Position numbers and translations under genes: made by a program. Below, in pieces: positions 56,041-64,000 of a stretch of 64,000 nucleotides of DNA (the first letter of the stretch is position 1; each line of letters starts with the position of its first letter). The notes beneath the pieces were generated by a model that did no database searches, had not been told where the DNA came from, and saw only the letters and a program-made list of their open reading frames with translations. This DNA is from Duncaniella sp. (GTDB lineage Bacteria > Bacteroidota > Bacteroidia > Bacteroidales > Muribaculaceae), in assembly GCA_023664955.1 (NCBI GenBank), contig JAMPEV010000001.1:195799-259798 (forward strand), written 5' to 3'.

Positions 56041-58659
56041 TCACTTAGCAAGGGCGCGGAGTGTCGCCTCAAGGGTCGCAATCTTAGTGGTGGCGTCGGT
56101 AAGTTTCTTACGCTCTCCTTCCACCACGGCGGCCGGAGCATTAGCCACAAACCGCTCATTGCTAAGTTTTTTCTCCACCGACTTCTTAAAGCCCTGTAGA
56201 TAGTCAAGTTCTTTGTTAATCTTGGCAAGTTCAGCCTCCACGTCGATGCTGTCAAGGAGAGGTACATTATATTCAGTGGTTCCGACCATGAATACTGCCG
56301 CTGTGGGATCCTTCTGCTCAACCGGTGTGATTCCGGTGAGATTAGCGAGTTTTACAACAATAGGAGTCATCGGAACAGTGGCTCCAATCACATTCAGGCT
56401 CAATTGCTCACGGGAAGGTATGTTGCGCTGGGCGCGCACACCACGAACGCCGTTAACAATCTCCTTGGCAATTTCCATATCGGCAATTACCTTAGCATCC
56501 ACGGAGTGAACTTCAGGCATCGAAGCATACATGATTGACTCACCTTCGCGGCGATTACCGATGTGTTGCCACAGTTCCTCGGTGATAAATGGCATGAACG
56601 GATGGAGCAGACGTAGCAGTGAATCGAAATATCCAATTGTTGCGCGGAATGTAGCCCCATCAATCGGCTTCTGATATTCAGGCTTGACCATTTCAAGATA
56701 CCATGATGAGAACTCGTCCCAGAAGAGACGATAGGTGGTCATCAATGCTTCTGAAATACGGAACTTTTCAAATGAATCATTGATTTCTGCAACAGCTTCT
56801 GAAAGTTTACCATCAAACCATTCGATGGCCAATTTTGCGCTTTCAGGCTGTGGGAGTGCTTCATCTACTTCCCAACCCTTGACAAGACGGAACGCATTCC
56901 AAATCTTATTGCAGAAATTGCGGCCATTCTCACAGAGCTTCTTGTCGAAGAATATATCATTACCGGCCGGGGCGGAGAGCATGATACCCATGCGCACTCC
57001 GTCAGCGCCGTAATCCTCAATCAGCTTCAACGGATCAGGGGAATTGCCAAACTGCTTTGACATCTTCCGACCGATTTCATCACGGACTATACCGGTGAAA
57101 TATACATTGTTAAACGGCTGCTTACCCTCGAATTCGTAACCTGCCATAATCATTCTGGCAACCCAGAAAAAGATGATGTCCGGACCGGTGACGAGGTCGT
57201 TGGTGGGATAATAGTATTTAATTTCCTTATTATCCGGCTCAAGAATACCGTTGAAGAGCGATATTGGCCAAAGCCAAGAGGAGAACCAGGTGTCAAGGCA
57301 ATCCTCGTCCTGACGGAGGTCGGCAGCTGTGAGCTCGGGATTTTTATCCCGTGCAAGTTTCAACGCCTCATCAGCGGTCTCAGCCACAACGAATGAACCA
57401 TCGGGAAGATAATATGCAGGCACGCGGTGTCCCCACCAAAGCTGGCGTGAGATACACCAGTCACGGATATCGGTGAGCCAACGGTTATATGTGGTCTTGA
57501 ATTTTTCCGGAACAAATTTAATCACCCCATCTTCCACAGCGGCAAGTGCCGGGTCAGCGAGTTTCTGCATCTTCAGGAACCATTGGTCGCTCAAGCGCGG
57601 TTCTGTCACCGTGTCTTGGTTGCGTTCTGAATAGCCCACCTTGTTCTCATATTCCTCAATTTTCTCAATGAGGCCGGCAGCCTGGAGGTCCTTTGCTATC
57701 TGTTCACGCACTGCGAAACGGTCCATGCCCACATACATTCCGGCCGCCTCGCTGATTGTTGCATCGTCGTTGAATATGTCGATGGTTTCAAGCCCGTGCT
57801 TTTCGCCGAGCATATTGTCGTTCATATCGTGAGCCGGAGTAACCTTTAAGCAACCCGTACCAAACTCGATATCTACGTAATCATCCTCGATCACGGGGAT
57901 TTCACGGTTCACAAGAGGTACAATCACCTTCTTGCCGCGGAGATGCTGATTCTTCGGGTCGGCGGGGTTGATACACATAGCGGTGTCACCCATGATTGTC
58001 TCCGGGCGTGTGGTGGCAACGATAGCATAACCATCCTCACCTACTATCTTATAGCGGAGGTAATAGAGCTTAGAGTGTTCTTCCTTGTATATAACTTCGA
58101 TATCGGAAAGCGCGGTCTTTGCCTTGGGATCCCAGTTTACCATGCGCTTGCCACGGTAAATCAGTCCTTTACGGTAGAGGTCCACAAAAACACGGATTAC
58201 GCTGCGCGAACGGATATCATCCATGGTGAACGCAGTGCGTTCCCAGTCACACGAAGCCCCAAGTTTCTTAAGTTGCTCAAGGATGATACCGCCATGCTTC
58301 TCCTTCCACTCCCAAGCATGTTCGAGAAACTGCTCGCGGGTGAGGTCGCTCTTGCGGATACCTTCTGTGGCAAGTTTATTGACCACCTTAGCCTCGGTAG
58401 CAATTGCGGCATGGTCAGTGCCGGGCACCCAGAGTGCATTCTTGCCAAGCAGACGTGCGCGGCGCACGAGAATGTCCTGGATAGTGTTGTTGAGCATGTG
58501 ACCCATGTGGAGGATTCCGGTGACGTTGGGGGGCGGAATCACTATGGTGTAAGGCTCGCGAGCATCGGGCTCGGAGTGAAACAATCTATGTTCAAGCCAG
58601 TAAGCATACCATTTGTCCTCTACGGCCTTGGGGTCATATTTGGAGGCTAATTCTTCCAT
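56041..58659 (-). CDS. valS: Valyl-tRNA synthetase
   Basis: 872 residues, class I: HIGH box in [17 protein letters not shown], editing domain with [17 protein letters not shown] variant [13 protein letters not shown], and a C-terminal coiled coil ([22 protein letters not shown] in part). It charges tRNA-Val. Length is normal. The gene is transcribed away from the tRNA-Pro. Confidence 0.95.
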   Translation of the reverse strand: MEELASKYDPKAVEDKWYAYWLEHRLFHSEPDAREPYTIVIPPPNVTGILHMGHMLNNTIQDILVRRARLLGKNALWVPGTDHAAIATEAKVVNKLATEGIRKSDLTREQFLEHAWEWKEKHGGIILEQLKKLGASCDWERTAFTMDDIRSRSVIRVFVDLYRKGLIYRGKRMVNWDPKAKTALSDIEVIYKEEHSKLYYLRYKIVGEDGYAIVATTRPETIMGDTAMCINPADPKNQHLRGKKVIVPLVNREIPVIEDDYVDIEFGTGCLKVTPAHDMNDNMLGEKHGLETIDIFNDDATISEAAGMYVGMDRFAVREQIAKDLQAAGLIEKIEEYENKVGYSERNQDTVTEPRLSDQWFLKMQKLADPALAAVEDGVIKFVPEKFKTTYNRWLTDIRDWCISRQLWWGHRVPAYYLPDGSFVVAETADEALKLARDKNPELTAADLRQDEDCLDTWFSSWLWPISLFNGILEPDNKEIKYYYPTNDLVTGPDIIFFWVARMIMAGYEFEGKQPFNNVYFTGIVRDEIGRKMSKQFGNSPDPLKLIEDYGADGVRMGIMLSAPAGNDIFFDKKLCENGRNFCNKIWNAFRLVKGWEVDEALPQPESAKLAIEWFDGKLSEAVAEINDSFEKFRISEALMTTYRLFWDEFSSWYLEMVKPEYQKPIDGATFRATIGYFDSLLRLLHPFMPFITEELWQHIGNRREGESIMYASMPEVHSVDAKVIADMEIAKEIVNGVRGVRAQRNIPSREQLSLNVIGATVPMTPIVVKLANLTGITPVEQKDPTAAVFMVGTTEYNVPLLDSIDVEAELAKINKELDYLQGFKKSVEKKLSNERFVANAPAAVVEGERKKLTDATTKIATLEATLRALAK

Positions 58660-58818
58660 AATCAGATGAAATAACGTATATAAATAAGGTGGAATAACTT
58701 TGCGACGGCATCCACCGGTGTTTCCGGGCGGGTGCCATGGCCGGTTTTAACAACCTATGATTGATTTAGCCGCAAATTTACAAAAAAACGGCGGTGTGCG
58801 AAAGTTTTTGCATAAAGA

Positions 58819-58850
58819 TTTGGTGAAATTAGGAAAAACAACTACCTTTG
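58819..58850 (+). promoter_or_regulatory. Promoter of tRNA-Pro
   Basis: TTTG at 58819-58822 and TACCTTTG at 58843-58850 with 20 bases between, 31 bases before the mature tRNA 5' end. Confidence 0.8.
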
Positions 58851-58881
58851 TGGTCGCATAAAAGACATCAAGCTTGTCTTT

Positions 58882-58954
58882 CGGGGTGTAGCACAGTTGG
58901 CAGCGCGCCACGTTCGGGACGTGGAGGTCGGAAGTTCGAGTCTTCTCACCCCGA
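58882..58954 (+). tRNA. tRNA-Pro (anticodon CGG)
   Basis: Cloverleaf read by eye: acceptor CGGGGTG pairs with CACCCCG, anticodon arm CCACG-TTCGGGA-CGTGG gives anticodon CGG for codon CCG, and TTCGAGT sits in the T loop between GGAAG and CTTCT. The discriminator is A. The next bases are CCG, so the CCA tail is not encoded. Confidence 0.95.
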
Positions 58955-58963
58955 CCGCCAAAT

Positions 58964-58996
58964 AGGACAATGGTCACGCCATTGTCCTTTGTTTTT
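58964..58996 (+). terminator. Terminator of tRNA-Pro
   Basis: AGGACAATGG-TCACG-CCATTGTCCT, a perfect 10-bp stem, followed by TTGTTTTT. It ends 9 bases before the start of the small HTH gene. Confidence 0.88.
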
Positions 58997-59004
58997 AATT
59001 TATT

Positions 59005-59229
59005 ATGGAACCTATCGGTAATATCATCAAAGACGAACTCGAGCGCCAGGAGCGTTCAGTAACATGGTTCGCACGCAAACTAAGCTGCGACCGCTCTAAC
59101 ATATATCGCCTTTTCCAAAAACATTCAATCGACACTGCGCTGCTTGCGAGAATATCCGTGATTCTCAACCGCGACTTCTTCCGCGACCTTTCCGATAATC
59201 TCCCATTCAACAATAGCAGCCGCGATTAG
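59005..59229 (+). CDS. Small helix-turn-helix DNA-binding protein
   Basis: 74 residues, entire protein one XRE-like helix-turn-helix: GNIIKDELERQERSVTWFARK then CDRSNIYRLFQKHSIDTALL, where the recognition helix is about residues 30-40. Such short HTH proteins are common Bacteroidota regulators that bind DNA as dimers. No sensor domain. Close behind the tRNA-Pro terminator. Target unknown. Confidence 0.82.
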   Translation: MEPIGNIIKDELERQERSVTWFARKLSCDRSNIYRLFQKHSIDTALLARISVILNRDFFRDLSDNLPFNNSSRD

Positions 59230-59371
59230 CCTGCACGGCCGGCCATACGAATTCCGCCAACGATTGACAACGTTTTTTTAACGTTTACTCACTCCCCAAA
59301 TATCAGATTTTTAACACTCTGACCTCAAACCTCAAGGTTGGTTCCATCGTTATATATTCATAACAAAAAGG

Positions 59372-60868
59372 ATGTATAAAATGGAACCGACGATTTACTC
59401 ACGCTTCAAACAGCTCGTCAACAATGACCCGGACCGCCCGGCTGTCATTGACGAAAGCTCATGCGTTACATACGCAAAACTCGACCAGATGGTCGACACT
59501 CTAATCTCGCGCTTCCCCTCTTTCATCCCGGCCCGAGTTGGCATCGTGATGGATCATAGCGCGGAAATGATAGCTGCGATTCTCGCTGTAATCAAGTCAG
59601 GGGCAGCCTTCGTGGCTGTCGAGCCGGACTTTCCCCCGTCACGCACCACTAATTTCTTCATTGAGTGCGGCATCGACTTTGTAATAACTCAGGAAATATA
59701 CGCTTCGCGTCTCTACGATTTCAAGCAGCTGATTATCGGCCGGGAATGTCGTATCGACCCTACGCTCCATCCCCTCCCCGACCGCAGCCACGCTGACCGT
59801 CCGGCCTATATTATGTACACTTCGAGTGCCTCAGGATTCCCTATTGGTGTCACCGTGGGCAATCGACAGGTGTTGACTTTTGCCGATGCTTTCGAAAGGA
59901 CTTTCCATATATCGCCCGATGATGTGATGCTGCAATATTCGGCCTGCGTGATGAATATCTTCGTAGAGGAGGTGTTTGGAACGCTTCTCAACGGCGCTAT
60001 ACTTGCAGTTCCGGCAGCCAAGACTCGCAACGATGTGGACCTGCTGCTCCATTTCATCGACGAATGGTATGTAAGCATCGTTAGCGGTTTCCCATTCCTC
60101 CTAATGGAACTTAACAAGGTAGAGGCTTTGCCTCAAACTGTCAGACTGCTGATTTCGAGCGGCGACAATCTCCACGCTTCGGCAATTTCTCATCTTCTCG
60201 AACAGGTGCCTGTCTACAACACTTACGGACCGGCGGAATCGACCGTGGGCGTGACAAGCTATTGTTGCAATGAGGGATACGAGACTCCTAACGGGAATTT
60301 CCCAATAGGCAAACCGGTCTCTGACACTACCGGCCTCATCATCCTTGATGATGAGTTGGAGCCGGTACCTGATGGCGAGGAGGGTGAAATTTGTATCACC
60401 GGCGAGCTTCTGGCTGAAGGGTATGTGGGTGATCACCGCAATGACCAGCAGCCGTTCGTATACACTGCTGACGGGAAACGAATTTACCGCACCGGCGACA
60501 TTGGTATACGCCATGAGGATGGCAATTATTCCTACATTCGCCGCAAGGACACTGAAGTAAACATCCTCGGCAAGAAGGTGGTAACAGGTGAAGTGGAGCG
60601 TGCTTTACGAGCATCAGATGAGGTGAGCGACTGTGTGGTTGTACACTATGTAGATGAACAAGGCTCTGCATATCTCGTGGCATACGTGGTACCGGCCACA
60701 CGCTCATTCAGGCTCTCATGGGTTAAGAACAAGATGGCGCAGTATCTCCCTGCCTACATGATTCCGGAATTCTTCGTGCTACTACGACGTCTCCCCGTCG
60801 ATCCGGCCGGACAAGTAAACCATCAGGCTCTACCTGTGGTTCTCAAAGACGGGAACCTCGCCGGATAG
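59372..60868 (+). CDS. Stand-alone adenylation domain (ANL superfamily), key lysines replaced
   Basis: 498 residues, the NRPS/DltA-type adenylation fold without any carrier-protein or other domain. Core motifs: YNTYGPAESTVG (A5), IYRTGDIGI (A7) and RRKDTEVNILGKKVVTGEVE (A8). Two lysines are missing. The phosphate loop reads YTSSASGFPIGV where YTSGSTGKPKGV is usual, so Lys is Ile and the Gly-Ser core is altered; and the A10 motif reads DPAGQVNHQAL where PNGKVDRKAL is usual, so the catalytic Lys is Gln481. It may be catalytically weak or act as a binding protein. No carrier protein is seen nearby. The start could be ATG 59372 or 59381. Confidence 0.85.
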   Translation: MYKMEPTIYSRFKQLVNNDPDRPAVIDESSCVTYAKLDQMVDTLISRFPSFIPARVGIVMDHSAEMIAAILAVIKSGAAFVAVEPDFPPSRTTNFFIECGIDFVITQEIYASRLYDFKQLIIGRECRIDPTLHPLPDRSHADRPAYIMYTSSASGFPIGVTVGNRQVLTFADAFERTFHISPDDVMLQYSACVMNIFVEEVFGTLLNGAILAVPAAKTRNDVDLLLHFIDEWYVSIVSGFPFLLMELNKVEALPQTVRLLISSGDNLHASAISHLLEQVPVYNTYGPAESTVGVTSYCCNEGYETPNGNFPIGKPVSDTTGLIILDDELEPVPDGEEGEICITGELLAEGYVGDHRNDQQPFVYTADGKRIYRTGDIGIRHEDGNYSYIRRKDTEVNILGKKVVTGEVERALRASDEVSDCVVVHYVDEQGSAYLVAYVVPATRSFRLSWVKNKMAQYLPAYMIPEFFVLLRRLPVDPAGQVNHQALPVVLKDGNLAG

Positions 60869-60982
60869 CCCATTCAAGGAAATAGAAATCAGCTTAGTTC
60901 ACACCACGACAGATAAACAACGAGCTATGTCACCGGCCAACCCGGCGGCATGGCTCGCTTAATTATCATTGGATTTGGATAT

Positions 60983-61024
60983 TATTATAAATCTTATAAA
61001 TCTTATAAGTATTATAAGTTTCAT
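60983..61024. repeat. Second 9-bp tandem repeat array, TTATAARTC-type
   Basis: TTATAAATC, TTATAAATC, TTATAAGTA, TTATAAGTT, then degenerate TCATATAAC. Same unit and period as the array at 4011-4060, again in a convergent intergenic gap. Confidence 0.8.
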
Positions 61025-61043
61025 ATAACTTATTTAAGCGTGC

Positions 61044-61076
61044 ATAAATAAACCCCGACTCTCACGAGCCGGGGTC
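61044..61076 (-). terminator. Terminator of the surface-protein gene
   Basis: On the minus strand ACCCCGGCTC-GTGA-GAGTCGGGGT (one G-T pair) followed by TTTATTTA. Lies 78 bases after the minus-strand stop. Confidence 0.8.
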
Positions 61077-61153
61077 TACCAAAATTATAACTTAAATTTA
61101 TAAGGTGCTCTTATTAAAAGAGTCGCTTATTCGTTTGAGTAGGAACGTTTCAA

Positions 61154-64000
61154 TTATTTTGCAACCTGAACAGTCACAGGGAGAGTCTTGGTTGCGCCGA
61201 ATACGTCAACGAGTTCGAATACAACTGTTACAGGTTCAGTAGTACCGATGTTCTGCGGAAGCTGAATCATTACACCTCCAGGAATACCGGGATAGTTAGG
61301 CTTATTAGCCTGAGCTGCAGGAAGGTTAGTAATAATAACCTCGTTGTCAGCAGGAGTGCCAACTGCTTCCCAGTATCTTGTGAGAGTGCTGGTGTTAGTC
61401 ACAAATTTGGCATTTACTCCCATGGTTTTACCAACATTAACAGTGAGTGACTTCTTAGTACCGTTGAGATAGTAGTAAGCAGTTGCCTGAGCATTAGCAA
61501 ACTCGTACTTTGTCGGGAAGCCTTCAGTACCTTCCTCAAAACCTTGACGGAGGTTCATGTTAGAACGTTTCTCAATGTTACCATCCGGCTGGATACCGTC
61601 GAAGAGATAGAAGTTGTCACCAACAGCGTCAACCAAAGTGAAGTCAGCATCAGTAAGGATAACCTCACGAGAACCATTATTAGCTGTGTAAGTGCTGTTA
61701 GCCTTAACAGTCTTAGCATCAGCGAGCAAGCTTGCGAAGCGGAGAGTGAACGCAGGTACTTGAGCTGCAGTTGCAGGATATACACCGTAGAAGTTGTAGT
61801 TAGCTACAATCGGGAACTGATGGTCTTCGCTATTTACATAAGAAGATACTGCCCATGTGTTCCACTGGCTTGCAACAGCAGAGTAAACAATGCTTGTAAG
61901 AGGAACATTATTCAACATGTCGTAAGAAGCACCGAGGAACTTAGCGTTGAAGTTAACGAATGCTCCGTCACCGTTATTGCTCAAAGTGTAGAAGCGAGCT
62001 GCGTCATTGAACTTGCTGTATTCTGTAGCGTATGCAGTAGTCCAAGCTTCGAACATAGGAGCGTACATGTAGTTACTGTTAACGAGGTCACCGTAGAGGC
62101 TGAGGATGTTTTTCTTGTTATCCCAAATTGCTTTGTCACCGTTTACACGCTCAATATTGAGAGTAGGCTGAGTGAACTCGAACGGAAGGATAATAGTAGC
62201 GATTGTGTTAAGTGCATCCTCATCGTAAACTTCGTAAGTCAATTCGTATGCCTTGTTGAGCTTGAAGTTAGCAGTATAATCCTTGCTTACATAGAACTGG
62301 AATGTTACAGTGTTCTTAGTAGTGTCAAATATTGGGGTAACATTGTAAGCACGGCTACTATTCTCATTCCAAGTGTTCCAGTTGTTACCGTCCTGTTCGC
62401 CACCAATCAAAGACACCTTATAAGCATTAGAAGCTATAGCGCTATTCCAAACGAGCTTCTCGATGTCTGTCATATTCTTGGTGAGGTCGGTCAAGTCGTA
62501 TGCTTCAGTAGTAAGAACATATTCGTAAGTGTAGTTCTTCTTTGAGTCAAGTACAACAACTGCATCCATCGGAGTTTCAAGACGATCGAGAGTAATCTGG
62601 CTTGCAGATGACATTTCTTCGGTCATGTATGCATAGAAGGTAGGAGCATTCTTCAAAGGAGCCTTGTTATTTTCACCTTGTACGATAGTACCATCAATTG
62701 TAATATAGTTGTAAACGAACTTGATAGAGTTGTTTACACCCTGGTTCTTGGTGTACTGGAAGCTGTGACCATCGGCAGAAATCTCAACGCCATAGAGAGC
62801 GGCAGCCTTCAAGTTAGCTGCAGTCTGTGAGAGTGTAATCCAGTAGTCGTAAACTGCGGCAGCGTCAACTGATGGTGAAGTGAAGCTAACGTAGTCAGCA
62901 GCGTCATACAGAGTGTTAACTTTACAGCTGGTAATATTATTCATATATACTGTCACATCACCAATCTTCCTCAATGCTGCCGTTACATCGTAAGGAGTCT
63001 TGATAGTGGTGTTGTTGAGTGTAGCAGTGAGAGCCAAACGATATTGACCAGCATCGTTAGCCTTGAAGAGAAGGTAGTTCTTAGTACGAGCGTCGTTGAT
63101 ATCTTCGTAACGAGTGAAATCATGAGGAAGTACCCAGATACCGTTCTCAGAAGTAGCGCGAGAAAGAGCTGGCCCTGTGTAAGGACGAGCCTCACCAAAT
63201 ACAAGCTGAGTATTTTGGTTATCAGAGTTCAAGAGGCTATATGAGTAGACAGAAGCGTCAGTGCCCTGAGGATTAACTACCATCTGGATGTCAGTGCCAA
63301 GAGTAGTATAGAGACCCTTTGCAAGTGTTTTTGACTGAGGACCGTAAGTTACATCCTTAGCATTGATACCATAGAGAGCGTTGAAGTTCTTGTTTGAGTT
63401 AAGGATATCCATATATCCCATCACTGCGCTTGTGGGGAGGAAGATTGTCTGGTCGTCGCCGTTGTTGTCGCGCACGGTGAGGTTCCAACCGCCGGGTACT
63501 TCAACAACGTTCACGCCGCCTGCGATATAGTTAGTCTTAACATATTCGCCTGTTGCAGCGTCCCATACCATCCAGTAACCGTCTGCGCTGATCTGAGCGT
63601 CATGGCCGTCAGCGCCGTCCTTACCGGGAGCTCCGGGAGCTCCGGGTTCGCCTGCGTCACCCTTGTCACCCTTTTCGCCAGTGGCAGGGATGTCAGACTT
63701 AACGCCGTCGAATGCCCAGTAACCGTCGATGATGCTGACGATTGTGCCGTCCTTACCATCCTTACCGTCGACACCGTTAGTACCGTTGGTACCGTTAGTA
63801 CCAGCGTCACCCTTGTCGCCCTTGATGGTTTCGATCACGCTGGAAGTTCCGTCGTTCCAGGTAATCTTGATGCCTGTGCCTTCTTTTACGATGTTGGTCA
63901 CGAACTTGCCGTTACCGACCTTGGCCTGCAACTCGGAGATGGCCGACTTGATGTCAACGATCTCTTTGTTGATCTGGTTGATGTCATCATCGTAGTCCTT
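61154..64000 (-). CDS. Large surface protein with collagen-like Gly-X-Y repeats, 5' end missing
   Basis: Open in frame to the right edge, so the N-terminus is outside the window; about 948 residues are seen. The visible start is a helical, coiled-coil-like stretch (DDDINQINKEIVDIKSAISE), as in the N-terminal module called DUF4988/PL29-lyase N-terminal domain in Bacteroidota. Two collagen-like runs follow: GDKGDAGTNGTNG with further triplets, and GEKGDKGDAGEPGAPG with more. Between and after them come DGYW modules, VSIIDGYWAFDG and ISADGYWMVWD. About 750 residues of repetitive beta-sandwich-like sequence complete it, rich in Asn, Ala and Tyr. It is probably a cell-surface adhesin or structural protein. 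Codon use is even, suggesting high expression. Confidence 0.8.
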   Translation of the reverse strand, partial: KDYDDDINQINKEIVDIKSAISELQAKVGNGKFVTNIVKEGTGIKITWNDGTSSVIETIKGDKGDAGTNGTNGTNGVDGKDGKDGTIVSIIDGYWAFDGVKSDIPATGEKGDKGDAGEPGAPGAPGKDGADGHDAQISADGYWMVWDAATGEYVKTNYIAGGVNVVEVPGGWNLTVRDNNGDDQTIFLPTSAVMGYMDILNSNKNFNALYGINAKDVTYGPQSKTLAKGLYTTLGTDIQMVVNPQGTDASVYSYSLLNSDNQNTQLVFGEARPYTGPALSRATSENGIWVLPHDFTRYEDINDARTKNYLLFKANDAGQYRLALTATLNNTTIKTPYDVTAALRKIGDVTVYMNNITSCKVNTLYDAADYVSFTSPSVDAAAVYDYWITLSQTAANLKAAALYGVEISADGHSFQYTKNQGVNNSIKFVYNYITIDGTIVQGENNKAPLKNAPTFYAYMTEEMSSASQITLDRLETPMDAVVVLDSKKNYTYEYVLTTEAYDLTDLTKNMTDIEKLVWNSAIASNAYKVSLIGGEQDGNNWNTWNENSSRAYNVTPIFDTTKNTVTFQFYVSKDYTANFKLNKAYELTYEVYDEDALNTIATIILPFEFTQPTLNIERVNGDKAIWDNKKNILSLYGDLVNSNYMYAPMFEAWTTAYATEYSKFNDAARFYTLSNNGDGAFVNFNAKFLGASYDMLNNVPLTSIVYSAVASQWNTWAVSSYVNSEDHQFPIVANYNFYGVYPATAAQVPAFTLRFASLLADAKTVKANSTYTANNGSREVILTDADFTLVDAVGDNFYLFDGIQPDGNIEKRSNMNLRQGFEEGTEGFPTKYEFANAQATAYYYLNGTKKSLTVNVGKTMGVNAKFVTNTSTLTRYWEAVGTPADNEVIITNLPAAQANKPNYPGIPGGVMIQLPQNIGTTEPVTVVFELVDVFGATKTLPVTVQVAK

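Noticed and set aside
61544-62545. 333-codon plus-strand frame within the surface-protein gene
   Set aside because: It mirrors the even codon use of the minus-strand gene; the translation is Val/Ser/Cys-rich without domain features or promoter.
63929-63931. TTG as the start of the surface protein
   Set aside because: The frame stays open to the window edge and the residues before TTG continue the same coiled coil, so the real start lies outside.
1-64000. CRISPR arrays, rRNA genes, transposase genes, prophage genes
   Set aside because: No spaced direct repeats of CRISPR type, no rRNA sequence, and no transposase, integrase or phage structural protein could be recognised on either strand.

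Overview
The window reads as chromosome of a gut-type Bacteroidales bacterium, most likely Muribaculaceae-like (family level is inference). Support comes from promoter boxes of the Bacteroidota type (TTTG near -33, TAnnTTTG near -7) found before several genes, the L28-L33-DUF4295 trio, the debranching enzyme/glycosyltransferase/GH57 glycogen operon, many lipoproteins with a Cys followed by Ser/Asp-rich stretches, a DUF1343 (NamZ-type) muramidase beside an AmpG-like permease, and lipid A synthesis (LpxK) indicating a Gram-negative envelope.

Layout. 1-4000: cell-wall recycling run (SpoIID/LytB end, AmpG-like permease, NamZ-like muramidase, MurK-like kinase), closed by a 9-bp tandem repeat. 4071-6849 (minus): formyl-THF cyclo-ligase, S41 protease, dCMP deaminase. 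6900-9960: A+T-rich cassette with a C10 (streptopain-like) cysteine protease broken by an in-frame TAG and a serpin lipoprotein, bracketed by identical 18-bp direct repeats. 10280-19840: META-domain lipoprotein, M24 peptidase, CCA-adding enzyme, QueD-QueE, flippase-like membrane protein, GH29 fucosidase, 5'-nucleotidase, DUF486 protein. 19841-28050: a second A+T-rich island with a long hairpin, a promoter-to-terminator structured RNA candidate of about 300 nt, then a five-gene operon (periplasmic vWA protein, lipoprotein with a transmembrane anchor, tubulin/FtsZ-like GTPase, large unknown protein, four-helix membrane protein). 28045-34060 (minus): U32 peptidase-family protein, GPH sugar symporter and GH94 phosphorylase. 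34323-40051: SppA, LpxK, purine nucleoside phosphorylase, ThiL, radical SAM protein. 40194-44918: Asn/Pro-rich secreted protein, OmpA-family porin-like protein, TsaD, PncC, PepSY-like lipoprotein. 45094-45946: ribosomal-protein operon. 46176-50915: glycogen metabolism operon. 51310-58659 (minus): HdeD-like, MBL hydrolase, RsmI-like methyltransferase, SufB, CvpA, ValS. 58882-60868: tRNA-Pro, small HTH protein, a degenerate stand-alone adenylation domain. 61154-64000 (minus): 3' part of a large surface protein with collagen-like Gly-X-Y repeats.

The best candidate for an undescribed system is the vWA/tubulin-like operon at 20636-28050 together with the structured RNA directly upstream. It resembles a class of FtsZ-like loci with vWA proteins proposed on comparative grounds to remodel membranes, but its partner proteins here are not ones I recognise. 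The second is the protease-serpin cassette, where a serine-protease-type inhibitor fold sits beside a cysteine protease whose gene has just been interrupted.
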